Source: JACDDK01 sp041747155 (GTDB taxonomy: Bacteria; Actinomycetota; Rubrobacteria; Rubrobacterales; Rubrobacteraceae). Taken from it: 11,849 nucleotides of DNA. Where the stretch lies: contig JBGTFQ010000020.1 in the NCBI GenBank assembly GCA_041747155.1, positions 1-11,849 of the forward strand. Direction: 5' to 3'. Positions 6,462 through 11,849 of the stretch are shown in pieces; positions within the stretch are counted from its first letter, which is position 1; every line of letters starts with the position of its first letter. The translations under genes and the position numbers were made by a program. The notes beneath the pieces are model-generated. The model was not told the origin of the DNA, ran no database searches, and saw only the letters and a program-made list of their open reading frames with translations.

Positions 6462-6462
6462 T
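6454..6462 (+). promoter_or_regulatory. Extended -10 promoter of the tetR gene, giving a leaderless messenger
   Basis: TG at 6454-6455, one base, then a perfect TATAAT at 6457-6462 form an extended -10. No good -35 is seen at 16-18 bases upstream, which is tolerated for extended -10 promoters. Six bases separate TATAAT from the A of the ATG at 6469, so transcription should begin at the start codon itself. No ribosome site is present, in agreement with leaderless translation. Confidence 0.7.
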
Positions 6463-6468
6463 GGCAAC

Positions 6469-7068
6469 ATGCCTAAGATCGTGAACCATGAGAAGCGTCG
6501 GCGAGAGCTGGCGGAAGCTGTCTGGCGAGTAGTCCTGCGTGATGGCGTAGAGGGCGTCTCGGTACGCAACGTCGCCGCGGAGGCTAAGTGGTCTACGGGC
6601 GCTCTGAGGCATTACTTCGGAACAAAAGAGGATTTGCTCGCCTCTGCCACACAGCTCCTAGAGGAGCGTGTGAGGAAGCGTTTCGAAAACAGGCGCTACG
6701 ATGGCCCGCCGCGCGAGGTGATTCACGGTCTGTTGTGCGAGGTGCTGCCATTGGACGAAGATCGCCGCACTGAGGGGGATCTCTGGTTTGCCTTTGCAGC
6801 TCGGAGTTTGGTGGACCCTCGGATCGCGAAAGAGCACAGCCCGGTCTTCGATGGTGTGCGGAAGCTTTGCCTTCGCGTTACGCAGCAGATGGCCGATGGC
6901 GGTTGGCTTTATCCTGGCTTGAAGCCGGACGTAGAAGCCGCACGCTTGCACGCGCTGATCGACGGTCTCGCCATGCATATGCTCATGAGGCGCGTCGATG
7001 AGCAAGAGGCGCTCACTACCCTCGACGCTCATCTCGTCCAAATCATACGAGATGTCCAGCGAGATTAA
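6469..7068 (+). CDS. TetR-family transcriptional repressor
   Basis: A 199-residue one-component regulator. The N-terminal DNA-binding domain covers about residues 6-60: KRRRELAEAVWRVVLRDG, then VSVRNVAAEAKWSTGALRHYFGTKEDLLA, the classic TetR helix-turn-helix ending in the YF-x-x-K motif. The remaining helical part is the ligand and dimer domain, closest in look to the BetI-type C-terminal family. The ATG at 6469 is chosen because the frame upstream (open for some 400 bases) runs antisense through the winged-helix gene, while a TATAAT ends six bases before this codon. The gene is divergent from the winged-helix/GAP pair and shares its operator region, so it most likely represses both that pair and itself until a ligand binds. 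The ligand is unknown. Confidence 0.92.
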   Translation: MPKIVNHEKRRRELAEAVWRVVLRDGVEGVSVRNVAAEAKWSTGALRHYFGTKEDLLASATQLLEERVRKRFENRRYDGPPREVIHGLLCEVLPLDEDRRTEGDLWFAFAARSLVDPRIAKEHSPVFDGVRKLCLRVTQQMADGGWLYPGLKPDVEAARLHALIDGLAMHMLMRRVDEQEALTTLDAHLVQIIRDVQRD

Positions 7069-7145
7069 CCGACCATAAAATCCTGTTGTGAGGACGAAAG
7101 ACGGGTGCGAAAATAGCCTGGACCTTCTACCCAGAAAGACGTAAC

Positions 7146-7943
7146 TTGCTCCGCACCGTGACCACTACCAGATATGTAACGCCTCTGCGCGAAGGTGGCT
7201 CGTTGCCCGCCATCGTGGAGGCCGACGATCTTGGCACCTACGTCCTAAAGTTTCGGGGCGCGGGACAGGGGCGTAAAGCCCTGATCTCGGAGTTGATAGC
7301 CGGTGAGATCGGGCGTTTACTCGGGTTGCCGATACCGGAGATAGTGCTGGTCGAGGTCGAGCCGGACCTAGGACGTGCGGAACCAGACCCGGAGATTCAG
7401 GATCTCCTGCGTGCCAGCACTGGCCTGAACCTTGCTCTGGATTATCTTCCCGGCTCTTTGGGCTTTGATCCGCTGGTGGAGCCACCGGATGCGGAGCTTG
7501 CCTCGCGTATTCTGTGGTTTGACGCGCTGGTACAGAACGTAGATCGCACACCGCGCAACACAAACGTCCTCGTCTGGCGCGAGAAACTCTGGCTCATAGA
7601 TCACGGCGCGGCCCTTTACTTCCACCACAACTGGCCCAACGGCGACAGAACCACACTCGAAGCCGTAGCCCAACGTCCTTACGCAGCGGCCAGAGATCAC
7701 GTCCTGCTACCTTTCGCCACCGAAATCCGCGAGGTTGACGCAGCCCTAGCACCCCTATTAACCCCGGAAGCTCTACGCGACATCCTGGACCTCATCCCCG
7801 AAGAGTGGCTTACCGACGAACCCGGTTTCGAGACCGTAGCCGAAGTCCGAAATGCCTACCTCGACTATCTAAACACGAGACTGCGGGAGCCACGAGTTTG
7901 GGCCCACTCGCTGGAGTCAGCCGGTGAAGAGGCCCGTGGCTAA
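7146..7943 (+). CDS. HipA-like (HipA_2) small protein kinase
   Basis: A 265-residue protein resembling the HipA_2 family, much shorter than the roughly 440-residue HipA toxin and lacking its N-terminal subdomain. Kinase-like features are visible: K35 in TYVLKFRGAGQGRKAL (ATP lysine and glycine-rich turn), E49 downstream, the catalytic-loop-like VDRTPRNTN (D133, N138) and the metal-binding IDHG (D152), followed by HHNW. The start is taken as TTG at 7146, since family members open with a similar LRTVTxTRYVTPLREGG stretch and no ATG or GTG lies upstream before the in-frame TGA at 7089. The ribosome site is weak; GTG at 7158 is an alternative. It overlaps the DUF3037 gene by 20 bases, so the two are made together. 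The target of phosphorylation is unknown, and no HipB-like antitoxin is encoded beside it. Confidence 0.82.
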   Translation: MLRTVTTTRYVTPLREGGSLPAIVEADDLGTYVLKFRGAGQGRKALISELIAGEIGRLLGLPIPEIVLVEVEPDLGRAEPDPEIQDLLRASTGLNLALDYLPGSLGFDPLVEPPDAELASRILWFDALVQNVDRTPRNTNVLVWREKLWLIDHGAALYFHHNWPNGDRTTLEAVAQRPYAAARDHVLLPFATEIREVDAALAPLLTPEALRDILDLIPEEWLTDEPGFETVAEVRNAYLDYLNTRLREPRVWAHSLESAGEEARG

Positions 7944-8331
7944 AACCGAGTACAGCCCGTTCGAGTACGCGCTCTTTCGTGTGGTTCCGAGGGTCGAGCG
8001 CGGCGAGTTCATCAACGCCGGGGTCGTCCTGTACTGCCAGGAGCATCGCTTTCTTGATGCCCGCATCTATCTTGACCAAGATCGGCTGAGAGCCCTCAAC
8101 TCGCACCTCGAAACAAAGGCTATTCTTTCTCATCTGAACGTCGCTCGTAAGATATGTGTTGGTGGTGCGGAGGCTGGTGCTATCGGTGTTTTGCCGCCAG
8201 TTCAGCGTTTTGGGTGGCTCGTCGCGCCTCGCAGCACCGTGGTGCAGCCTTCACCGGTTCATACGGGACTCACTGCGAACCCTGAACAAACTATAGATCA
8301 TCTGTTGCGAGTGATGGTCCGCAGCGTATAG
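7924..8331 (+). CDS. DUF3037-family protein, partner of the HipA-like kinase
   Basis: A 135-residue soluble protein matching DUF3037 in size and pattern: YSPFEYALFRVVPRVERGE, FINAGVVLYC, a central L-DxDRL stretch, and the end APRSTVVQPSPVHTGLT followed by a short helical tail (HLLRVMV). The start is GTG at 7924, which has GGAG seven bases upstream within the kinase gene; a second GTG at 7936 would lose four residues. The 20-base overlap with the HipA-like gene implies translational coupling and probably a working pair. From what I know, DUF3037 and HipA_2 genes are often neighbours, but the function of neither is established. The gene ends 15 bases short of the convergent LURP-one-like gene with no clear terminator between. 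Confidence 0.82.
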   Translation: MKRPVAKTEYSPFEYALFRVVPRVERGEFINAGVVLYCQEHRFLDARIYLDQDRLRALNSHLETKAILSHLNVARKICVGGAEAGAIGVLPPVQRFGWLVAPRSTVVQPSPVHTGLTANPEQTIDHLLRVMVRSV

Positions 8332-8346
8332 TCCGGTGGTTCGGTC

Positions 8347-8934
8347 TCAGCCCCGGTCGCGTTCCAGCAGGATCATCATGATCGCACCGGCCAGCATCAG
8401 CTCTTCTTCTTTTTCGGAGAACTCGCCGCGTTTCTGGATGGTGAACTTGCCTTCGAAGATGGAGCGTTCCTTTTGCACTCTCATCACGGTCTCTCCGCGA
8501 ATATCCACCAGGTAGGCGGGATGGAAGAACATGCCGCCGAGCGCATCGCCAAAAGGTATGGATTCCAGAAGGCCATCGAGTACTTTGACCCAGGCATTCT
8601 CCTCGTGGATAGAGCCGATCTCACTTCCACTCGCATCCACCAGAGAGTAAGCACTCTTCCACAGCGAACGCATTCCCTGCCGACCTACGGCTCCGATGGC
8701 CTCGCCGTTGGGTCCGGTCACGATGTATTTGGCGGAGAAGTCTATGACCCGGTCGGCTTTCAGGCGTAGACGCAGTCGTTTTTGGTCCTCGTTCGCATAG
8801 ACCATCACGTCTTCCTTGAGCTTGAATTTCTTTTTGCGGACGTAGGCGACCTGCCGCCCAGTCGCGTCCGTCACCCGGATGCGGGTCCCGATGGTGACGA
8901 TCTTGAAACCGATCTCCAGTGGATAGCTCAGCAT
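8347..8934 (-). CDS. LURP-one-related / Tubby-C2-like protein
   Basis: A 195-residue protein that looks like the LURP-one-related (LOR) family, which has the Tubby/phospholipid-scramblase beta-barrel fold. Visible features are repeated strand pairs such as IGTRIRVTDATGRQVAYVRKK, FSAKYIVTGPNGEAIGAVGRQ and LVDASGSEIGSIHEE, each describing a hairpin of the barrel, then a hydrophobic C-terminal helix (ELMLAGAIMMILLE). Such proteins are thought to act as membrane- or lipid-associated scaffolds, but bacterial members lack a settled role. The ATG at 8934 has AAGGAGGA nearby upstream, and a plausible -10 (TAGAAT) lies about 40 bases ahead. The gene stands alone between a terminator and the convergent DUF3037 gene. 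Confidence 0.8.
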   Translation of the reverse strand: MLSYPLEIGFKIVTIGTRIRVTDATGRQVAYVRKKKFKLKEDVMVYANEDQKRLRLRLKADRVIDFSAKYIVTGPNGEAIGAVGRQGMRSLWKSAYSLVDASGSEIGSIHEENAWVKVLDGLLESIPFGDALGGMFFHPAYLVDIRGETVMRVQKERSIFEGKFTIQKRGEFSEKEEELMLAGAIMMILLERDRG

Positions 8935-8974
8935 GCCGCGTCCTCCTTCTTAGGTTTCGAGGATGCCTTCAACT

Positions 8975-8980
8975 ATTCTA
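8975..8980 (-). promoter_or_regulatory. Candidate -10 element for the LURP-one-like gene
   Basis: The minus strand reads TAGAAT, one mismatch from TATAAT, with no good -35 partner at normal spacing. Transcription from it would give a leader of about 34 bases carrying the purine-rich ribosome site before the ATG at 8934. It lies just past the terminator of the preceding gene, which is where a fresh promoter is needed. Confidence 0.4.
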
Positions 8981-9002
8981 ATCGTTTCATCCACTTACGG
9001 AA

Positions 9003-9029
9003 GAGTCCCGGTCTAAAAGATCGGGACTC
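9003..9029 (-). terminator. Hairpin terminator of the DUF4870 gene
   Basis: GAGTCCCG (9003-9010) pairs with CGGGACTC (9022-9029). The stem continues inward by three more pairs, one of them a G-T wobble, to a TAAAA loop. It lies 20 bases beyond the stop of the DUF4870 gene and 23 bases before the candidate -10 of the next gene. The tail on the minus strand (TTCCG) is only weakly U-rich. Confidence 0.7.
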
Positions 9030-9049
9030 GGGGGAAGGGGGCTAATTCT

Positions 9050-9478
9050 CTAGCGACCGTCGATCATGTCCGCAATGATCGGATACCGGTACTCGCCGTC
9101 GCGACCGATACGATAGGCTGCGTACGCACCGTGTACAAACGGCACCAGCGTCAATAGCGCCATCACCGGCACGAGCAGAAAACCGATAAGGACAAACGTC
9201 AGCAGCCCGGTAACCAACCATCCACTACCCAGGATGACGAGCCACGCCACCTGATACCACATCGACTGCAACGACTGGAACGCCACCATCTCGGAGCGAT
9301 CCTTGTAGACTAGCCACACGATCAACGCGGCCACCGGCCCCAATACCATCGTGAACATATTCAAGAAAACGCTCAGGTGAGAGAGTACCGACCAAGTACG
9401 TTCTTCTTGCGTCGCCATAGCCCCTACCGAACCTTCCGGCCCTCCGACCGTACCGTAGTTCTGTTCTTTCGCTTTCAT
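9050..9478 (-). CDS. DUF4870-family small membrane protein
   Basis: A 142-residue integral membrane protein that fits DUF4870. A glycine-rich polar N-terminus (about 20 residues) is followed by the family opening QEERTWSVLSHLSVFLNMF. A membrane segment with an internal turn (MVLGPVAALIVWLVYKDRS) comes next, then the amphipathic VAFQSLQSMWYQVAWL, two further hydrophobic segments and the short end GRDGEYRYPIIADMI. The ATG at 9478 has AGGAG at good spacing. The family is widespread in bacteria without a known function. The gene is monocistronic here: a terminator follows it and the next gene upstream, lspA, runs the other way. The methionine at residue 21 (MATQEER) could be an alternative start, but it has no comparable ribosome site. 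Confidence 0.8.
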   Translation of the reverse strand: MKAKEQNYGTVGGPEGSVGAMATQEERTWSVLSHLSVFLNMFTMVLGPVAALIVWLVYKDRSEMVAFQSLQSMWYQVAWLVILGSGWLVTGLLTFVLIGFLLVPVMALLTLVPFVHGAYAAYRIGRDGEYRYPIIADMIDGR

Positions 9479-9512
9479 TACCGCTCCTCTCGCTCGATTG
9501 CTTTATGTCCAA

Positions 9513-9518
9513 AATATA
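9513..9518 (-). promoter_or_regulatory. Candidate -10 element for the DUF4870 gene
   Basis: The minus strand reads TATATT, within an A/T-rich island in otherwise GC-rich sequence. Transcription would start near 9506, giving a leader of about 27 bases that includes the AGGAG ribosome site. No convincing -35 is seen, so confidence is low. Confidence 0.35.
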
Positions 9519-9540
9519 TGCGCGACCCTCCGCCTTGCCA

Positions 9541-9556
9541 TCGGTCGCTGGACCGA
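9541..9556. repeat. Inverted repeat between the divergent DUF4870 and lspA genes
   Basis: TCGGTC (9541-9546) and GACCGA (9551-9556) form perfect 6-bp arms around GCTG. It sits in the 177-base divergent gap, upstream of the candidate promoters on both sides, so it could be an operator acting on both genes. It could also be a chance palindrome in GC-rich DNA. The rest of the gap holds only the two candidate promoters and ribosome sites. Confidence 0.35.
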
Positions 9557-9595
9557 AAGCGCGTCCGCCTCCAGAACCATCCCACGGGAGTCCTA

Positions 9596-9604
9596 TGCTA
9601 GGAT
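9596..9604 (+). promoter_or_regulatory. Candidate extended -10 promoter of lspA
   Basis: TG at 9596-9597, one base, then TAGGAT at 9599-9604 resemble an extended -10. Transcription would begin near 9611, leaving a leader of about 45 bases with GGAG shortly before the TTG at 9656. No good -35 is apparent. Confidence 0.35.
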
Positions 9605-9655
9605 CATTCAGCTTATGGAAACGAGACTCTCAAACCACGATAATCCGGAGCGTAG

Positions 9656-10150
9656 TTGAAGCGCGGCGTGAGCGTGTTGCTGGCGTTCGGGATAGCCTTC
9701 GCGGTGCTCGCCCTGGATCAAGGGATAAAGTCCGTGGTCGAAGGCTCAATACGGGTTGGTCAGAGCATCCCGCTGATACCACCTTTCCTAAGTCTAACGC
9801 ACATAAAGAATGACGGTGGCGCGTTCGGTATTCTCGGCGGCAGCCAGACTTTGTTGTTGATCGGCAGCGCGGTGGCCGTGATCGTGGTCCTCTCGATGCT
9901 CCTTACCGGCGAACCCTCCAGGCTTACTTCTTGGGCGTGCGGTCTGATCCTCGGCGGCGCGGCCGGAAACCTTCTCGACAGGCTCATGAGCGGCGAAGTA
10001 ACAGACTACGTTCATTTCTCGTTCTGGTACATTTTCAATCTCGCCGACACCGCCATAGTCTTCGGAGTCGGGCTACTCTTGCTCTCAGCTCTTCTGCCAA
10101 CGAGCCCTGGAAAGCCCTCCTCCAACACCAGCGAGGCTCAAAAGATCTAA
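9656..10150 (+). CDS. lspA: Lipoprotein signal peptidase (signal peptidase II)
   Basis: This 164-residue inner-membrane aspartyl protease removes the signal peptide from prolipoproteins after lipid is attached to the lipobox cysteine. All family motifs are present: DQGIK at 21-25, N52 in HIKNDGGAFG, GGAAGNLLDR at 100-109, then VTDYVHF with the first catalytic aspartate D117 and FNLAD with the second, D131. Four membrane segments are clear (about 5-22, 64-84, 92-107, 127-148), followed by a short polar tail. The start is TTG at 9656 with GGAG five bases upstream; no ATG or GTG start gives a better fit to the family N-terminus. Unlike in many bacteria, it is not followed by an RluD-type pseudouridine synthase gene but converges on a hybrid kinase gene. 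Confidence 0.95.
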   Translation: MKRGVSVLLAFGIAFAVLALDQGIKSVVEGSIRVGQSIPLIPPFLSLTHIKNDGGAFGILGGSQTLLLIGSAVAVIVVLSMLLTGEPSRLTSWACGLILGGAAGNLLDRLMSGEVTDYVHFSFWYIFNLADTAIVFGVGLLLLSALLPTSPGKPSSNTSEAQKI

Positions 10151-10210
10151 TCGGGATCCAAGTAAGTTCCAGAGTGACCCGTCGGAGTCTCACGCTCTAC
10201 TGCGAGTTGC

Positions 10211-10226
10211 GGGAGACCTATTCTCC
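10211..10226. terminator. Weak hairpin between convergent lspA and hybrid kinase genes
   Basis: GGAGA (10212-10216) and TCTCC (10222-10226) pair around a five-base loop in the 79-base gap between the two stop codons. The stem is short and no T-run follows it on either strand. It is the only candidate for a terminator I can find here. Confidence 0.3.
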
Positions 10227-10229
10227 AAG

Positions 10230-11849
10230 CTACGACCTTTTCTTTAAAGCGTCCAACTCTGGCCGGGCCCGTTCGATCTCCTCTTCCAGCCGCTCTAAAA
10301 GCTCCGGCACCTGGCGTAGCTCTCGCGATTCGGAGAGTTCTTGCAAACGGTTGCAGATGTCCTGCATCCGCCAAGCCCCGAGGTTGGCGCTGCTGCCTTT
10401 GAGAGCGTGCGATGACTCCCGGATGGCGTTGGCGTCGCCTTCTCCGACGGCTTGATGCATGGTTTCTAAGCGATTTTCAGCATCTCGGAGGAATATATCG
10501 GCAAGTTCGGCCAGTAGGCTCTGCTCTCCATCTCCTTCGAGTTCTTCGAGGCTCTTCAGCACTTCGGGGTCAAGAACGAAGCTCCCGCTGTTGCTCTCAC
10601 CATCAGTACTAGCACCTTTTTCTTCAATGGCAGGCTCTACGATGGAGACCCAACGTCGCAGCACTTCTCCGAGTTCATTGCCCCTGACTGGCTTGGTGAT
10701 GTAGTCGTCCATGCCGGCTTCGAGTGCCTTCTCTCGATCTCCGTGCAGAGCGTTCGCGGTCATGGCGATGATGGGGATGCGTTCGTCGCCTGCGGCGCTT
10801 TCGCGGCGACGGATCTCGGCGGTCGCCTCGTAGCCGTCCATCTTGGGCATCTGTATGTCCATCACGACTGCCGCGTAGTCGGTGCGCGAGACGGCCTCAA
10901 CCGCTTCCTCGCCGTCGTCGGATATATCCACTCGGTAGCCGAGTTTCTCCAGAGTCCGTGCGGCGACTTTCTGGTTGACTTCGTTGTCCTCGACTAGCAG
11001 TAGCCGGACTCGGGACTGGGCCTCCACCTCTTTTAGGGTGTGGGCGGTCACCAATGGACGCTCGTTCTGGAGGCTGGCTTTTTCCTCGGTGGAGCCCATG
11101 ACCATGGAGAGTATGTCGTAGAGTTGGGCCTGACGGACGGGCTTTGTCAGGTAGGCTTCGATACCAGCTTTGCGGGCTTCTTCACCCTCGCCGCGCTGCC
11201 CCATGGACGTGACGAGCACGAGGCGAGCTGCGGAGATGTCGCGCTCCTGCTTTATGGATCGGGCCAATCCCAGGCCATCCATCTGGGGCATCTGCATGTC
11301 CAGAAGGGCTATGTCGTACGGTTCTTCGCGTTCAGCGGCCAAGCGGAGCTTCTCCAGCGCCTCGGCACCTCCCTTAGCTTCGTCCACCCCCATGCCCCAC
11401 TGTGTGATCTGCTGGCGCAAGACAGCGCGGTTGGTCGCGTTGTCGTCCACGATCAAGGCTTTCAAGCCGCGCAGGTTGGCGCGGGGGCGCGAACCGGGCG
11501 ACACTTCGGAGGAGTGCTTCTCGAAGCGGGCGGTGAAATAGAAAGTGCTGCCCTCGCCCGGTTCGCTCTCTACCCGAATGCCACCACCCATGAGCTTCGC
11601 CAGCCGCTCGCTGATGGCGAGACCGAGGCCCGTGCCGCCGTAGCGCCGAGTCGTCGAGGTATCCGCCTGCACGAAAGATTCGAACAGGTGCTCCATCTGG
11701 TCCTCGTTCAGGCCGATGCCGGTGTCCCGGATCTCGAACAAGACCAGGACTTCGTTCTCCGTCTCCTCGCAGAGCTCCGCCTTCAATAAGATCTCACCCT
11801 CCTCGGTGAACTTTATGGCGTTGCCGAGTAAGTTCGTGAGTACCTGCCG
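10230..11849 (-). CDS. Hybrid sensor histidine kinase, C-terminal part (HATPase-REC-REC-HPt)
   Basis: The 5' end lies beyond the window, but the frame stays open to the last base, giving 539 residues. Visible residues 1-110 are the ATPase domain: N box LTNLLGNAIKFTEEG at the very edge, G1 DTGIG, F box LFESFVQAD and G2 GGTGLGLAI. The first receiver (about 129-250) has VDDN and phospho-acceptor D184; the second (about 281-400) has VEDN, D331 and the lysine in YITKPV. A histidine phosphotransfer domain follows at about 440-535 with H481 in SSHALKGSS. The missing part should hold the phospho-acceptor His domain and the sensor. The layout is that of BarA/EvgS/ArcB-type phosphorelay kinases, in which phosphate moves His-Asp-His to a separate regulator. 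No such regulator is adjacent on the visible side. A TTG at 11786 is an internal codon, not the start. Confidence 0.95.
   Translation of the reverse strand, partial: RQVLTNLLGNAIKFTEEGEILLKAELCEETENEVLVLFEIRDTGIGLNEDQMEHLFESFVQADTSTTRRYGGTGLGLAISERLAKLMGGGIRVESEPGEGSTFYFTARFEKHSSEVSPGSRPRANLRGLKALIVDDNATNRAVLRQQITQWGMGVDEAKGGAEALEKLRLAAEREEPYDIALLDMQMPQMDGLGLARSIKQERDISAARLVLVTSMGQRGEGEEARKAGIEAYLTKPVRQAQLYDILSMVMGSTEEKASLQNERPLVTAHTLKEVEAQSRVRLLLVEDNEVNQKVAARTLEKLGYRVDISDDGEEAVEAVSRTDYAAVVMDIQMPKMDGYEATAEIRRRESAAGDERIPIIAMTANALHGDREKALEAGMDDYITKPVRGNELGEVLRRWVSIVEPAIEEKGASTDGESNSGSFVLDPEVLKSLEELEGDGEQSLLAELADIFLRDAENRLETMHQAVGEGDANAIRESSHALKGSSANLGAWRMQDICNRLQELSESRELRQVPELLERLEEEIERARPELDALKKRS

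Larger units (their letters stand above)
6439..6467 (-). promoter_or_regulatory. Promoter of the winged-helix/GAP operon
   Basis: On the minus strand there is a -35 TTGCCA (plus-strand 6462-6467) and a -10 TATAAA (6439-6444), with an ideal 17-base spacer; each box differs from consensus at one position. Transcription would start near 6432 and leave a leader of about 40 bases containing the AAGGAGGT site. The spacer is filled by the dyad proposed as the TetR operator. Confidence 0.7.

Noticed and set aside
6067..6468. Upstream extension of the tetR frame to an ATG at 6067
   Set aside because: It would run antisense through the winged-helix gene and through the tetR promoter; the TetR family begins at MPKIVNHEK at 6469.
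7069..7145. Promoter for the HipA-like kinase gene (TTGTGA at 7086-7091 as -35)
   Set aside because: The nearest -10-like sequence is 22 bases away and poor; no reliable promoter could be assigned, and readthrough from tetR is possible.
8332..8346. Terminator between convergent DUF3037 and LURP-one-like genes
   Set aside because: The 15-base gap shows no stable inverted repeat or T-run.
11040..11789. A 249-codon open frame on the plus strand across the hybrid kinase gene
   Set aside because: It is antisense to clear ATPase and receiver motifs, its translation has no family features, and long antisense frames are expected in GC-rich coding DNA.
1..11849. Mobile element, CRISPR array, tRNA or phage genes
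   Set aside because: No transposase, integrase, spaced direct repeats, tRNA-like cloverleaf or phage structural gene was seen on either strand.

Overview
The window reads as a piece of a fairly high-GC (roughly 60%) actinobacterial chromosome. A Rubrobacter-like or related deep-branching actinobacterium is my best guess, from the GTG and TTG starts, apparently leaderless regulators, a GAP/Sap-family membrane protein, a HipA_2/DUF3037 pair and a TipAS-type MerR. This is inference from gene style, not a database match. No tRNA, rRNA, CRISPR array or insertion sequence is visible. Coding density is high and no gap exceeds 300 bases.

Layout. (1) 1-173: C-terminal end of a CPBP-like membrane protein, truncated by the window edge. 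(2) 179-2346, minus strand: a NarL/LiaR-type two-component system, with the sensor kinase gene first and overlapping the response-regulator gene by 25 bases. (3) 2509-4224, plus strand: a two-gene operon of a DUF4386 membrane protein (AT-richer than its neighbours) and a zinc-less MDR oxidoreductase, ending in a hairpin shared with the convergent gene. (4) 4267-5067, minus strand: a MerR regulator with a TipAS-like drug-binding domain. Its own promoter shows the 19-bp spacer and central dyad typical of MerR control. (5) 5197-6392, minus strand: a translationally coupled pair, an unrecognised protein with a winged-helix-like C-terminus and a GAP/Sap-like six-segment membrane protein. It is divergent from (6) a TetR regulator at 6469-7068. 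One 22-bp dyad sits in the promoter spacer of the pair and over the -10 of tetR. (7) 7146-8331: a small HipA-like kinase and a DUF3037 protein, overlapping by 20 bases. (8) 8347-9478, minus strand: a LURP-one/Tubby-like protein and a DUF4870 membrane protein, separated by a hairpin. (9) 9656-10150: lspA, signal peptidase II. (10) 10230-11849, minus strand: the C-terminal 539 residues of a hybrid histidine kinase (HATPase-REC-REC-HPt), truncated by the window edge.

The theme is sensing and local regulation: two phosphorelay proteins, two one-component regulators with readable operators, and a kinase/partner pair of unknown role. The most distinctive region is 5880-7068, where promoters, a shared operator, a leaderless regulator and a coupled uncharacterised pair form a self-contained regulatory cassette. 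Several gene starts were revised from the longest open frame using ribosome-binding sites: kinase GTG at 2346, winged-helix gene ATG at 6392, tetR ATG at 6469.
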